Assembly (NCBI GenBank): GCA_019058425.1
Contig: JAHPYZ010000016.1
Span: 7,266 to 61,764, forward strand
DNA: 54,499 bases
Reading direction: 5' to 3'
Source: Promethearchaeota archaeon
GTDB taxonomy: Archaea > Asgardarchaeota > Lokiarchaeia > Sigyniarchaeales > SOKP01
Below, piece by piece: positions 1 to 8,707 of the stretch (its first letter is position 1; every line of letters starts with the position of its first letter). A program made the translations under genes and the position numbers. The notes under the pieces are model-generated. The model had not been told where the DNA came from and ran no database searches. It saw only the letters and a program-made list of their open reading frames with translations.

Positions 1-144
1 AAGCAATTAATTCAAGAACTATAAAATTCACCTTCAATGAGATATTTGAATCAAAATAATTAATATTTTTATTTACTTAAAGTTTCTGTAAAAAAGTACC
101 AAAAATATTGTCTAGTTGTATTTAAAGTATGATCTCGTTGAGTC

Positions 145-1392
145 TTAGAATTCGAATAAAACTTTAACAGCATGAGATTTAGATTTATTAGTCAATATAT
201 CAAAAGCTTCCTTATAAGCATCAAGTGGAACCTTATGAGTGACTAATATACTAGGATTTAATCTCTTTGAAGCTAAAAACTCCAAAAAAAATTCAAACGC
301 ATGAGCACTCTTACCTTCAAAAGTCTCTATGGAAAATGCATTTGATCCAATAATTTCAAGTTCTTTAAAGTAATGTGGTGTATTTTCCCATCTTTTTGGT
401 GTGCTTACACCAAGAAACACTAGGACGCCTTGAGCCGTTAGTATACGTACTCCTACTTCTAAAGTCTCGGCAGAAGCAATAGTATCAATAATACCGTCAA
501 CACCATCTAATGCCCACTTTAAACCTTTATCAGGAGTAAATAATTTCGCATCCATATAATCTGCAATTTCTTCGATTAAAACTTCTCTTTTAGATGTAAA
601 AACGTGCTTGGCACCCAATTTTAGGGCTATTTCCTTTTGAAATTGATAACGACCAACAGCGATTATATTCTTTACATGAAATAAATTTTTTAAAGTCATC
701 ACAGATAATAACCCAATTACACCTAATCCATATACCAAAATTGTATTATTAGGGTCAGGATTCAGGATTAATATCGAATGGAATGCAACTGCGAATGGAT
801 CGGCTAAAACAGCTTGATCAAATGAAACATTCTCAGGAATTAAAAAGCACTGAGATTCATGGATCGCAATGTATGGAGTAAATCCACCATAATATTTTGT
901 GACTCCTAAATGCATTCCACTCGGTAAAATTCCTCTCTGAAAATTATGACAATGAGTATAATTACCAATCTTACATCTTGGACATACGGGGTAAATTCCA
1001 CGAGAAACACATGGTAACCATGGAGTTATAGCAACTCTATCACCAATTTTAAGTCTGTTTACACTTTTACCTTTTTTTTCTATTATACCTACTGGTTCAT
1101 GTCCTAAAATTTGGGGAAATGTGATTAATGAACGTAAAGGATTATCGCGAGCTCCGTCTAAAGTTATTTCTTTTATATCACTTCCACATATTCCACAATA
1201 TACAGTCTTAACCAAAACCCAATCATCAGAAATGAGTGATGGGATAGGAATATCCCTAATATTAACAGGTCCATTTTCTTTCCAATAACCAGAAGTGTAT
1301 CTCTTTCCACGTAGGTATGCCTTCATTAATTTAACTAATTTCATCTCAAACATTAATGCAGGCATAAGTTGTATTTGTTTATTTTTACCCAA
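145..1392 (-). CDS. Zinc-dependent alcohol/polyol dehydrogenase (MDR family), copy A
   Basis: Medium-chain dehydrogenase/reductase that should oxidise an alcohol or reduce an aldehyde/ketone with NAD(P). A catalytic-zinc Cys lies in CGICGSD (C66) and a Gly-His-Glu motif at 97-99. A structural zinc lobe is seen at C128, C137, C140 and C148, with an unusual 8-residue gap between the first two Cys. The Rossmann motif reads GLGVIGLL. The first codon is TTG, placed directly after the TAA of the upstream gene; GGAGATG lies 8 nt before it, which supports this start. In-frame ATGs at 1365 and 1326 are alternatives. It is homologous to the upstream gene along its whole length. The substrate cannot be read from sequence. 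Confidence 0.88.
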   Translation of the reverse strand: MGKNKQIQLMPALMFEMKLVKLMKAYLRGKRYTSGYWKENGPVNIRDIPIPSLISDDWVLVKTVYCGICGSDIKEITLDGARDNPLRSLITFPQILGHEPVGIIEKKGKSVNRLKIGDRVAITPWLPCVSRGIYPVCPRCKIGNYTHCHNFQRGILPSGMHLGVTKYYGGFTPYIAIHESQCFLIPENVSFDQAVLADPFAVAFHSILILNPDPNNTILVYGLGVIGLLSVMTLKNLFHVKNIIAVGRYQFQKEIALKLGAKHVFTSKREVLIEEIADYMDAKLFTPDKGLKWALDGVDGIIDTIASAETLEVGVRILTAQGVLVFLGVSTPKRWENTPHYFKELEIIGSNAFSIETFEGKSAHAFEFFLEFLASKRLNPSILVTHKVPLDAYKEAFDILTNKSKSHAVKVLFEF

Positions 1393-2688
1393 TTAATTTT
1401 CATCTCCTTGATTATTGTTAAATGAAAAAGCGACTTTAATCGATCTGTATTTCTTCTGAGCTCGAGCTGTTAAGAATGCTTTTTTATAATTTTCTAAAGG
1501 AAATCGATGAGTAATCATTGGTGTAGGATCGAGACGCCCCTCTTGAAGAAAACGAAAATAATGAAAATAAGCGTGCTTACGATAGCCTTCAAACTCCTCA
1601 ATTGCGAAAGCGTTACTGCCAATAATCTTAATTTCTTTAAAATACCATGGTGTCCATTCATATCTATGTGGGGAGGATACTCCCGTTACAACTATAACTC
1701 CAGATGATAATTTATCAGTTTCAACATCTTTTTTGCGAGCTCTGACAATTCGTATACCGATTTCAAGAGTTTCTGGTGATGCCACTGTATCAAATAAAAA
1801 ATCGACTCCCTCAATCAGCCAAGGTTTTTTATTTTTTAGATGATAAACATCACATTGCGTATAATCAGCGATTTTCTCAACGAGTTCATTTGTAGGAGAA
1901 GAATAAATTACCAAATCAGCACCATATTTTTTTGCCATAGTTGTTTGGTGTGGAAAACGTGAAATAGCTAATACTTGTACATCCTTATAAATTTTTTTTA
2001 ATATTAAAATTGTTAGAAGCCCTAGATTACCGCAACCATAGACTGCACATATTGAGCCTGGTTTAATAGGAACCTTTAAAATTGAATGAAATGCAACTGA
2101 AAATGGATCTGAAAGCATTGCTTGATCCCAGCTAATATCATCTGGTATAGGGATAGCCATAGAATCATGTGCAGGAAAAAATTGGCTAAAGCCCCCAGTA
2201 ACATCGCTACTGTTTCCTGTATGTATCCCTGGAGTAAGATTACCTTTGTTGAAATTGCGACACAGAGTATTTTTACCTATTTGGCATGCTTTACAAATTG
2301 GTTTAATACCTCTCGGTAAACAACTTATCCAAGGATTAAGCACAACGCGTTCTCCAATCTTGAGATTAGTTTTTAGACCAACTTCTTCAATGTATCCAAC
2401 AGCTTCATGTCCTAATATCTGAGGCCAAGAAATTAAAGCAGTCATCGAGTTATCTCGGTTACCATCAAGAAAAACTTGCTTATGGTCACTTCCACATATA
2501 CCACATTGTTTAGATTCAACTATAACCCAATCATTAGCTTTAATAGTAGGTTTTGGTAACTCTTTTAATCTTAATGGTCCTAGTTTTGTTAAAAAACCCC
2601 TTAGACTAAATAATCCAGCGATACGTGCCAATGCTAATTTTGAAAGTTTGTATTGATAAAGAAGAGCTTTAATACAAGATCCCCACAA
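1393..2688 (-). CDS. Zinc-dependent alcohol/polyol dehydrogenase (MDR family), copy B
   Basis: Paralogue of the downstream dehydrogenase: CGICGSD (C62), GHE at 93-95, the same enlarged structural-zinc lobe and a GCGNLGLL nucleotide-binding motif. Both copies share DG-x-RDN after the first zinc Cys, and a Ser/Ala-Asp-Pro-Phe segment. The start is TTG; no ATG precedes the conserved core. The AT-rich box TTTATAAT about 15-20 nt upstream suggests a near-leaderless transcript. Its stop abuts the start of copy A (TAATTG), so the two are a translationally coupled pair and may form a heteromer. The gene diverges from the ThDP decarboxylase genes across only 100 bp. Confidence 0.87.
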   Translation of the reverse strand: MWGSCIKALLYQYKLSKLALARIAGLFSLRGFLTKLGPLRLKELPKPTIKANDWVIVESKQCGICGSDHKQVFLDGNRDNSMTALISWPQILGHEAVGYIEEVGLKTNLKIGERVVLNPWISCLPRGIKPICKACQIGKNTLCRNFNKGNLTPGIHTGNSSDVTGGFSQFFPAHDSMAIPIPDDISWDQAMLSDPFSVAFHSILKVPIKPGSICAVYGCGNLGLLTILILKKIYKDVQVLAISRFPHQTTMAKKYGADLVIYSSPTNELVEKIADYTQCDVYHLKNKKPWLIEGVDFLFDTVASPETLEIGIRIVRARKKDVETDKLSSGVIVVTGVSSPHRYEWTPWYFKEIKIIGSNAFAIEEFEGYRKHAYFHYFRFLQEGRLDPTPMITHRFPLENYKKAFLTARAQKKYRSIKVAFSFNNNQGDEN

Positions 2689-2788
2689 AAACTTCGTACA
2701 ATATTATAAATTTATTTTTTCTTAAGTTTTAAAGATATTTGAAAATTAATGATAATAACAAAAATTAACAAATTTTAATCTTTGGGCT

Positions 2789-3283
2789 ATGAATGTAGAT
2801 AATTCCTTATATGAAGTTATTAAAGATTCAGGTATAGATTTGATTTTATCATTACCCTGTATTTTATTAAAAGGTCTTTTGGAAGAAATTGATGACAAAG
2901 GTGAAATTCAAAATATTCGTGTAACACGTGAAGAGGAAGGAGTTGGAATTGCAGCAGGTGCCTACTTAGCTGGAAGAACTCCAGCCCTATTAATACAGAA
3001 TTCGGGTTTAGGTAATTGTGTGAATGCTATAAAATCATTACTGCAATTGTATAAAATTCCCATTATATTTATAATGAGCCATAGAGGAGCTGAGGGAGAA
3101 AAAATAATTGCACAAATTCCTATGGGTAAGCTAACTCCACGTTTATTAAAGATTTTAAATATTAAAATGTTTATTATTGATTCATTTGAAAAAATAAAAG
3201 AAATTAATAGTGCCGTTGAATTTAGTAAGGAATCAAAGAAATCAGTGGGAATTCTTCTAAAAAGGCAATTATGGAGGGAATAA
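2789..3283 (+). CDS. comD: ThDP-dependent decarboxylase, alpha (PYR-domain) subunit, ComD-like
   Basis: Small subunit of a split thiamine-diphosphate decarboxylase, corresponding to sulfopyruvate decarboxylase alpha (ComD) or the N-terminal half of phosphonopyruvate decarboxylase. The cofactor-activating Glu region reads TREEEGVGIAAGAYLAG, followed by a conserved QNSGLGN segment and MSHRGAEGE. The length (164 aa) is normal for ComD. The stop is 1 nt before the ATG of the beta subunit, so the two are cotranslated. In methanogens this enzyme makes sulfoacetaldehyde for coenzyme M; in this organism the substrate (sulfopyruvate or phosphonopyruvate) is not determinable from sequence. Confidence 0.88.
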   Translation: MNVDNSLYEVIKDSGIDLILSLPCILLKGLLEEIDDKGEIQNIRVTREEEGVGIAAGAYLAGRTPALLIQNSGLGNCVNAIKSLLQLYKIPIIFIMSHRGAEGEKIIAQIPMGKLTPRLLKILNIKMFIIDSFEKIKEINSAVEFSKESKKSVGILLKRQLWRE

Positions 3284-3284
3284 T

Positions 3285-3845
3285 ATGAAAAGATATGATG
3301 CATTAAAAAGGATTGTAGACTCATTGAGTAATGAATTAGTTGTCTGTAATCTTGGTTCTCCCTCACGTGAGTTATATAGCATTTCTGATAGAAACTCAAA
3401 TTTCTATATGCTGGGATCTATGGGATTAGTTAGTTCAATTACTCTAGGTATTGCCCTTGCTCAACCTAAAAAAAGAGTATGGTGCATTGATGGTGATGGT
3501 TCTTTATTAATGAACCTTGGAAGTTTAAGTACAATAGCTAATAATCAACCAAACAATCTAATGCTAATAGTCATTGATAATTCATCTTATGGATCTACTG
3601 GAAATCAAAAAACATATACTAGTGGCAAAACAAATCTTGAAACTATTGCTGAAGGCGCAGGATTTGAATCTATTACGGTTATTGAAAAAGAAGAAGATAT
3701 TGTACCAAGTTTAAAAAGTCTAGGGATCGGATGTCATTTTGTTCTCATTAAAACTCAACCAGGTAATGCTCAGGTAGAAAATGTCCCTTTACTTCCTGAG
3801 GAAATAAAAAAGCGGTTTATGAAATCATTAGCAGAAAAGATTTAA
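3285..3845 (+). CDS. comE: ThDP-dependent decarboxylase, beta (PP-domain) subunit, ComE-like
   Basis: Carries the thiamine-diphosphate/Mg2+ binding motif: GDGS followed about 25 residues later by IDNSSYGSTG. This is the PP half of a split decarboxylase, and it is of ComE length (186 aa). It starts 1 nt after the alpha subunit stop with a GGAGGG-like purine run inside the alpha gene end, which indicates coupling. Together with alpha it should form a heteromer with active sites at the interface. The neighbouring divergent Zn dehydrogenases could act on the aldehyde product; that is inference from position only. Confidence 0.88.
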   Translation: MKRYDALKRIVDSLSNELVVCNLGSPSRELYSISDRNSNFYMLGSMGLVSSITLGIALAQPKKRVWCIDGDGSLLMNLGSLSTIANNQPNNLMLIVIDNSSYGSTGNQKTYTSGKTNLETIAEGAGFESITVIEKEEDIVPSLKSLGIGCHFVLIKTQPGNAQVENVPLLPEEIKKRFMKSLAEKI

Positions 3846-3960
3846 ATAAATATACTTGACTGTTCTTAAAAACCTTAAGTTAGACAGATTATACATAATT
3901 TTAATTAGGTATACAATTATTATTTCTTTAGAACTAATTGATAATTAGGGAAATATTGAT

Positions 3961-5574
3961 ATGTCAGAGAAATTCGAACAATCCAATGATAGTAAAAATT
4001 CAGGAAATGAAGAAACTGAATCCAATATGGAAAAGAGTGATATTAAAGAAGAAGAAGAACAAATTAAAAAAATAAGTAAGCCTGTAATTATCAGAGCTGA
4101 TGCATATAAAACAATTATCCTATATGCAAGTCGGTATGCAAATAAATCTATACCTCCAGAACAATGGAAAGAGATTTATGGTATCTTAATTGGCAATTCT
4201 GATGAAGAGTTAGTATATGTAGAACGCGCAGAGGCACTAACGTTTGGACATTCTACAGATGTGCAATTAGATGCAAGGCATTATGGATTCATCGAAAATA
4301 TTCAAGATACGCTCGAAAAGGAGGGAAAAGGATATTATATGGTTGGATGGTTCCATAGTCATCCTGGATTAAACTTATTCTTCTCTTATATAGATTTAAT
4401 TAACCAGTTAGGTTTTCAACCCAGTAATGATGATTTTTGTGGGTTAGTATTCGATCACACGTTGTTAGGAAAGAAAAAGCAAGATATTGTAAAAAATGAA
4501 GATGGTTCCGAATATACAATGACCAAATATGATACTGGTTTTGAAATATACCGCATTACTGATGTTACTATGGATATAAATGATGCCCAGTTTGATTCTA
4601 ATTATCATAAAGTAGACTATGTTGTAGATGGATTGAATAAATTTTTCTTCGCGAATGTATTATCAGAACTCTCTGCATTAGTTACCGAGGGAAAACCATT
4701 ACAATCTGCTTACGGAGAAAAAGAATTGTCATCAGAAAATACTTTAAAATCATTAGAACAAGGAACTAAAGAACCTTCTTATTTTATTGATGAACTTAGT
4801 AGTATTTCAAATAAAGAGTTATTAACTGAAATTCCAATGGCAGAAGAAATTGCTTTTGATGTGGATGATTTCTTTTATGGTGAAATAGATACAAAGAAAA
4901 AAAAGAAGGAATTAAATTTAAGAGAAATTGCAGAAAAATTCATTTATGAAGGTAACCAAGCTTTTGAACATAAAGATTCTTTTACCGGAATTGAAAAATT
5001 TAGACAAGGTATTAACAAATATAAAGAGATTAAAGATTTCGATAGGGTATTAGATCTTTTAAGAACTCTCTCGCATATGTGTATTTCAAATGAACATCTT
5101 ATTTTAGCCGATGAATTTGCCGATGATCTAAATAAACTTGCTAAAAAACAAAATCACAGTTTTTATCTGGGAATAGCACATTATATTAAAGGATACTTGT
5201 TATTGAAAAAAACAGATAATGAAGTTTTAGAAGAAGCTTTACATAAAATTCAAGATGCTGCTATAATTTTTGAAAAAGAAGGTGATTTTGCTGGTGCAGG
5301 AATGTGCTTTAACAAAATCGGTACAATTTATCAATCAAGACTTAATAAACTAGAAAATGCTTGTCTGTTTTATAGAGCTGCTATAGAGAATTTCAATAAG
5401 GCGCTTCTTAAAATGCATCCTCTAAGAACCAATTTTTGGAATAAACCTGATCTACTTATTCAAAAAATTGTAGAATTAAGAGATATTGTTGAAGAGATAC
5501 TACCAAATCTTGAAAATATTGAATTGAAAAACAAAATTATAAATGAACTTAAAGATCTTCATTATAATTTTTAA
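3961..5574 (+). CDS. JAMM/MPN+ metalloprotease (Rpn11/CSN5-like) fused to a TPR-like helical domain
   Basis: Residues 1-40 are acidic and probably disordered. Residues about 42-220 form an MPN domain with a complete JAMM zinc site: E71 (EIYG), H132 and H134 in HSHPG, then S142 and D145 with the canonical 7- and 2-residue spacings. This is the pattern of active isopeptidases such as Rpn11 and CSN5. A charged linker leads to about 320-537, a helical region with TPR-like hairpins (AEKFIYEGNQAFE, LGIAHYIKGYLLL, AGMCFNKIGTIY). Inferred role: removal of ubiquitin-like modifiers, with the TPR arm binding a partner. The next gene encodes C2HC zinc fingers. No signal peptide or membrane segment is seen, so it should be cytoplasmic. 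Confidence 0.85.
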   Translation: MSEKFEQSNDSKNSGNEETESNMEKSDIKEEEEQIKKISKPVIIRADAYKTIILYASRYANKSIPPEQWKEIYGILIGNSDEELVYVERAEALTFGHSTDVQLDARHYGFIENIQDTLEKEGKGYYMVGWFHSHPGLNLFFSYIDLINQLGFQPSNDDFCGLVFDHTLLGKKKQDIVKNEDGSEYTMTKYDTGFEIYRITDVTMDINDAQFDSNYHKVDYVVDGLNKFFFANVLSELSALVTEGKPLQSAYGEKELSSENTLKSLEQGTKEPSYFIDELSSISNKELLTEIPMAEEIAFDVDDFFYGEIDTKKKKKELNLREIAEKFIYEGNQAFEHKDSFTGIEKFRQGINKYKEIKDFDRVLDLLRTLSHMCISNEHLILADEFADDLNKLAKKQNHSFYLGIAHYIKGYLLLKKTDNEVLEEALHKIQDAAIIFEKEGDFAGAGMCFNKIGTIYQSRLNKLENACLFYRAAIENFNKALLKMHPLRTNFWNKPDLLIQKIVELRDIVEEILPNLENIELKNKIINELKDLHYNF

Positions 5575-5678
5575 TTCAAGTCTAAAATTTATAATTTTTA
5601 TATTCTTTTTTTTTGAAATACAAAAAAAATATATTTTAAGAATAATTATCTAGTATACTCCTTTTAGTGATATATTAT

Positions 5679-6365
5679 ATGCCAAGACGTAAGCAAAAAA
5701 TAAAATATTCTAGGAAAGTTGCGTGCAAACACTTAGAACCGAAAGGTGATATAAGCACCAGCCTTCAGGCTTTATGTTATTGTCCTGCGAGAGAATTAAC
5801 TTTGGGAACTCGCGCATATGTTTGCCAAGTATGTACTATATATGATCCTGTTAAAAATAATAATCGATTCTCTGATGTATATGAAGAGAGTAAGAAATTA
5901 GCAGAAAAGAAAATCAAAGAGAAAGCAATAAAACTGGAGGAATTTGAACTCGGAGAAATATTATCTGATGAGGAAATTGATTTATCTATTGATGAATTTG
6001 AAGAAGATGATGAAGAATCTCCCTCAAAATTTGAAAAGAGGAAAGCTGGAAAAGCAGACCTTGAAGATTCAGAGATTGCGGATATTACAGAGTGTCCTTT
6101 CTGTGGTGATTTTTTCGAGGACTTAGCTTCACATATTCAGAGTTGTGAGTTCGCCCCCGACGATGCAAGCATAGAAGATATCATGCCCTCAAAACCAAAA
6201 AAGAAAAAGAAAAAGCCAGGTGCAAAATCTGGAGAAGCTGCTGGAAAAACTGCAGATAAACAGAAGTGTCCTTATTGTGGGAAGGAATTTGTTAGACTTG
6301 GACGTCACTTGAATTCATGTCCTAAAAAACCTGAAGATGCTGAAATTGGAGAAGATGAGAAATAA
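5679..6365 (+). CDS. Multi-zinc-finger protein with two C-terminal C2HC fingers
   Basis: A GTG at 5667 is in frame, but ATG 5679 gives a better N-terminus (MPRRKQKIKYSRK). Residues 16-52 hold Cys at 16, 33, 35, 49 and 52, a likely first zinc site. A very acidic middle follows. Two similar fingers come next: C139-C156 (C-x2-C-x9-H-x3-C) and C197-C214 with the same spacing, separated by a Lys-rich linker. The C2HC pattern recalls UBZ4/Rad18-type ubiquitin-binding fingers, although those have a slightly longer Cys-His gap; nucleic-acid binding is equally possible. It lies 104 nt downstream of the JAMM gene on the same strand. Confidence 0.8.
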   Translation: MPRRKQKIKYSRKVACKHLEPKGDISTSLQALCYCPARELTLGTRAYVCQVCTIYDPVKNNNRFSDVYEESKKLAEKKIKEKAIKLEEFELGEILSDEEIDLSIDEFEEDDEESPSKFEKRKAGKADLEDSEIADITECPFCGDFFEDLASHIQSCEFAPDDASIEDIMPSKPKKKKKKPGAKSGEAAGKTADKQKCPYCGKEFVRLGRHLNSCPKKPEDAEIGEDEK

Positions 6366-6408
6366 CTTGTATTAAAGAGTATAGAACATATCCTTTTCTA
6401 AAGTTATT

Positions 6409-7332
6409 ATGCATAGCAAAGAAGAAATTTACTATTGTCAGCCTGTTTTTAGACCCCCTAGTGAGGCTTATTCTTTATTGATTCAATTAACTGAAGGTTG
6501 TACATTTAAATGCGATTTTTGTATGTCAAATCTTCGTAAACAATTTCTGGTCAGAGATGTAAAATTAGTAAAAAAAGACTTAGATATCGCTAGAAAACAA
6601 TATGGTCCAAACGTCAAAAGAATTTTTTTCTTAGATGGGAATGCGATGGTTACTCCTACTGAGAAATTACTTGAAGTAACCAAATATGCTTATACACTTT
6701 TTCCAAAATTAGAACGGTGTGGCGTTTACGCTCATTCTAAAGATATTCTTAAAAAAACAGATGAACAATTAGAAATGCTGAGTAAGGCGGGTCTTAAAAT
6801 TGCTTATGTTGGTTTTGAGTCTGGCTCTGATCGTTTGCTCGAAATTGTACACAAACATGCAAATAAATCAGATCATATAAATGCTGCTAAAAAGTTAATG
6901 AAAGCAAGTATAACTTTATCGGCGACTTTTATAAATGGCCTTAGTGGTGGAAATAATCCGGAGTCTTCAAAAGAACATGCTTTAGAATCTGCTGATTTGG
7001 TTAATAATATCTGTCCTGATGATGATCGAAATTGGTATATTGCTTTTCTAACACTTATGATACCCTCTGGGACAGAAATTTTTCGAAAAAAGGTAAAAGG
7101 AGAATTTCAAGAGATGAATTCATTAGAAATTCTTCAAGAATTAAAGAATTTCATAAATCAAATTGATTTTCATAATCAGAGTGCGATTTGCATTTTCCGA
7201 AGTAATCATGCATCAAATTATTTACCCATCAAAGGCATTTTAGATAGAGAAAAGGATAAAATTTTGAGTACTATTAATTATGGATTAACTCATAAAAATA
7301 TACTACGACCAGAATTTTATCGGGGGTTATAA
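6409..7332 (+). CDS. Radical SAM enzyme of unknown specificity
   Basis: The [4Fe-4S]/SAM motif C-x3-C-x2-C is CTFKCDFC near residue 31, in the usual ELP3/MiaB-like TIM-barrel position. Other barrel features are FLDGNAM after the second strand and a YVGFESGSD glycine/acidic motif. The C-terminal SNHASNYLPIKG segment is shared by a family of archaeal and bacterial radical SAM proteins without a settled function. The length (307 aa) is complete for such a protein and no extra Cys clusters are seen. It follows the zinc-finger gene by 43 nt and could belong to the same transcript. Confidence 0.85.
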   Translation: MHSKEEIYYCQPVFRPPSEAYSLLIQLTEGCTFKCDFCMSNLRKQFLVRDVKLVKKDLDIARKQYGPNVKRIFFLDGNAMVTPTEKLLEVTKYAYTLFPKLERCGVYAHSKDILKKTDEQLEMLSKAGLKIAYVGFESGSDRLLEIVHKHANKSDHINAAKKLMKASITLSATFINGLSGGNNPESSKEHALESADLVNNICPDDDRNWYIAFLTLMIPSGTEIFRKKVKGEFQEMNSLEILQELKNFINQIDFHNQSAICIFRSNHASNYLPIKGILDREKDKILSTINYGLTHKNILRPEFYRGL

Positions 7333-7368
7333 CCCATTTGAAATAATGAGATTTTCGAGATTCTAATT

Positions 7369-8118
7369 TTATAATCTTGATCTTTTAAAAATAATTTCTT
7401 GAGTTGTAGGTAAATAATCTTGTACTGGACTTTTCGGTTGTTTTTTTAATAGATTTATAAAATCACAAAGCTGTTCTTGGTTCATGGCCATTTTCTTAGA
7501 AAGATTGGAAAGGGAAAGTCTGTCAAAATCTCTTGAGAATTCGTATAACTTATTACTTATTAGGTTTTGATAAGTTAAAGAGATCAACATTTTTAAATTT
7601 GGGAAATTCTCACATTTGATATCTCTTACAAATTCAAAAATTTTATCAGAAGCATCATGATAATTTAATACTTTATAACAACTCAATATTTCATACATTT
7701 TCTTTATATATTTAAAGTATTTAGTGATTTTCTCACTGATATCCTTTAGATGATAACGATCGAGATTATGATCTACGTCGTTTTTTAACATCGCCAATAA
7801 TTTTGAAAAATTTTCTAAATTAGTTTCATCAATTTTTTCTCTCAGAAGATTATTGAATCGCCGCTCATAGATCATCCTGTGATCATTTAATTCTATTTGA
7901 ATTCGTTTACTTAAATCAAAAAAATCAAGAAGTTCTTTCTCAGTATTAAAAGAATCTTTATGTTCTTGAATTAATATTAAAGCTGATCTTACTTTTTCTA
8001 AAGCTGAATTATAATCTCCATTCTTTACTTTCTTTAGAATGACAGATTTATAATATTCTAGTTCTTCAACAAGATTCTTTTTGTTTTTGAAATTTTCAAC
8101 CTTAAAATTAAAGCTCAT
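7369..8118 (-). CDS. Helical protein with possible C-terminal winged helix
   Basis: I do not recognise this gene as a named family. The 249 residues are predicted nearly all helical, with TPR/HAT-like amphipathic pairs in the first 170 residues (YNSALEKVRSALILI, HDASDKIFEFVRDI). The last 60 residues contain LSLSNLSKKMAMNQEQLCDFINLL, which looks like helix-turn-helix plus recognition helix of a winged helix. Solenoid plus winged helix is the architecture of PCI proteins, but this is a shape argument only. ATG 8118 is preferred over GTG 8124. It converges on the radical SAM gene with 36 nt between stops. Confidence 0.6.
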   Translation of the reverse strand: MSFNFKVENFKNKKNLVEELEYYKSVILKKVKNGDYNSALEKVRSALILIQEHKDSFNTEKELLDFFDLSKRIQIELNDHRMIYERRFNNLLREKIDETNLENFSKLLAMLKNDVDHNLDRYHLKDISEKITKYFKYIKKMYEILSCYKVLNYHDASDKIFEFVRDIKCENFPNLKMLISLTYQNLISNKLYEFSRDFDRLSLSNLSKKMAMNQEQLCDFINLLKKQPKSPVQDYLPTTQEIIFKRSRL

Positions 8119-8298
8119 ACGCACTCTACAAAATTTCTAATGATATATATTCTTATTACATCTAAATAGAATAGATTCAAAATTTAAATTTAATATTATC
8201 GTTTTAATAAACCGATTTTTTAAAATATTACAAAAAGAGCATAAGAAGAATACTACCGACGAAAATCATGAAAAAGAATATATAAAGAAGAAATATAA

Positions 8299-8697
8299 TT
8301 AATTTCGAGCCCCACATAGAGAACACACATCTGCATCACCAATAGGATTTCCACAGTCCTTACATCTTCTAACTTCGTCAATAATATCTCTTTCTTCATC
8401 TATATCTATTTTACCATCTATTTCTTCGATGTTTTCAATTCCTTTAGAAAAAACTGAACCTGGTCTATCACCTGGCCAAATGATATTAACAGTAACACCA
8501 GATATTACAATAATTACACATAATATAATGAAGATAGTTAAATTATTACTGAGATTTTGTTGTAAAAAGTCAATTGTAGCTGTAATCCAGGAGATCATCC
8601 AAGATCCAATAGAGGAGATAAGCGGCTTAAAAAAGATTATGATAATACCAAAAATGTCTGCTAGTGCCTTTAAAAATCCTATTGTTTCTAATATCAT
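8299..8697 (-). CDS. Small membrane protein with C-terminal zinc ribbon
   Basis: It has two hydrophobic segments, around residues 12-30 and 50-72. The acidic cytoplasmic-type tail ends in C-x2-C-x9-C-x2-C (CKDCGN ... CSLCGA), a zinc ribbon of the kind often appended to archaeal membrane proteins. The ATG is preceded by AGAGGTGG at 5-nt spacing, a strong Shine-Dalgarno site. It is the third gene of a minus-strand operon, 10 nt after the preceding membrane protein. Function unknown. Confidence 0.72.
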   Translation of the reverse strand: MILETIGFLKALADIFGIIIIFFKPLISSIGSWMISWITATIDFLQQNLSNNLTIFIILCVIIVISGVTVNIIWPGDRPGSVFSKGIENIEEIDGKIDIDEERDIIDEVRRCKDCGNPIGDADVCSLCGARN

Positions 8698-8707
8698 TTT
8701 TCCACCT

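Noticed and set aside
1..31. Possible minus-strand gene fragment from GTG at about 31 to the left edge
   Set aside because: Only about ten codons are visible and they show no recognisable feature.
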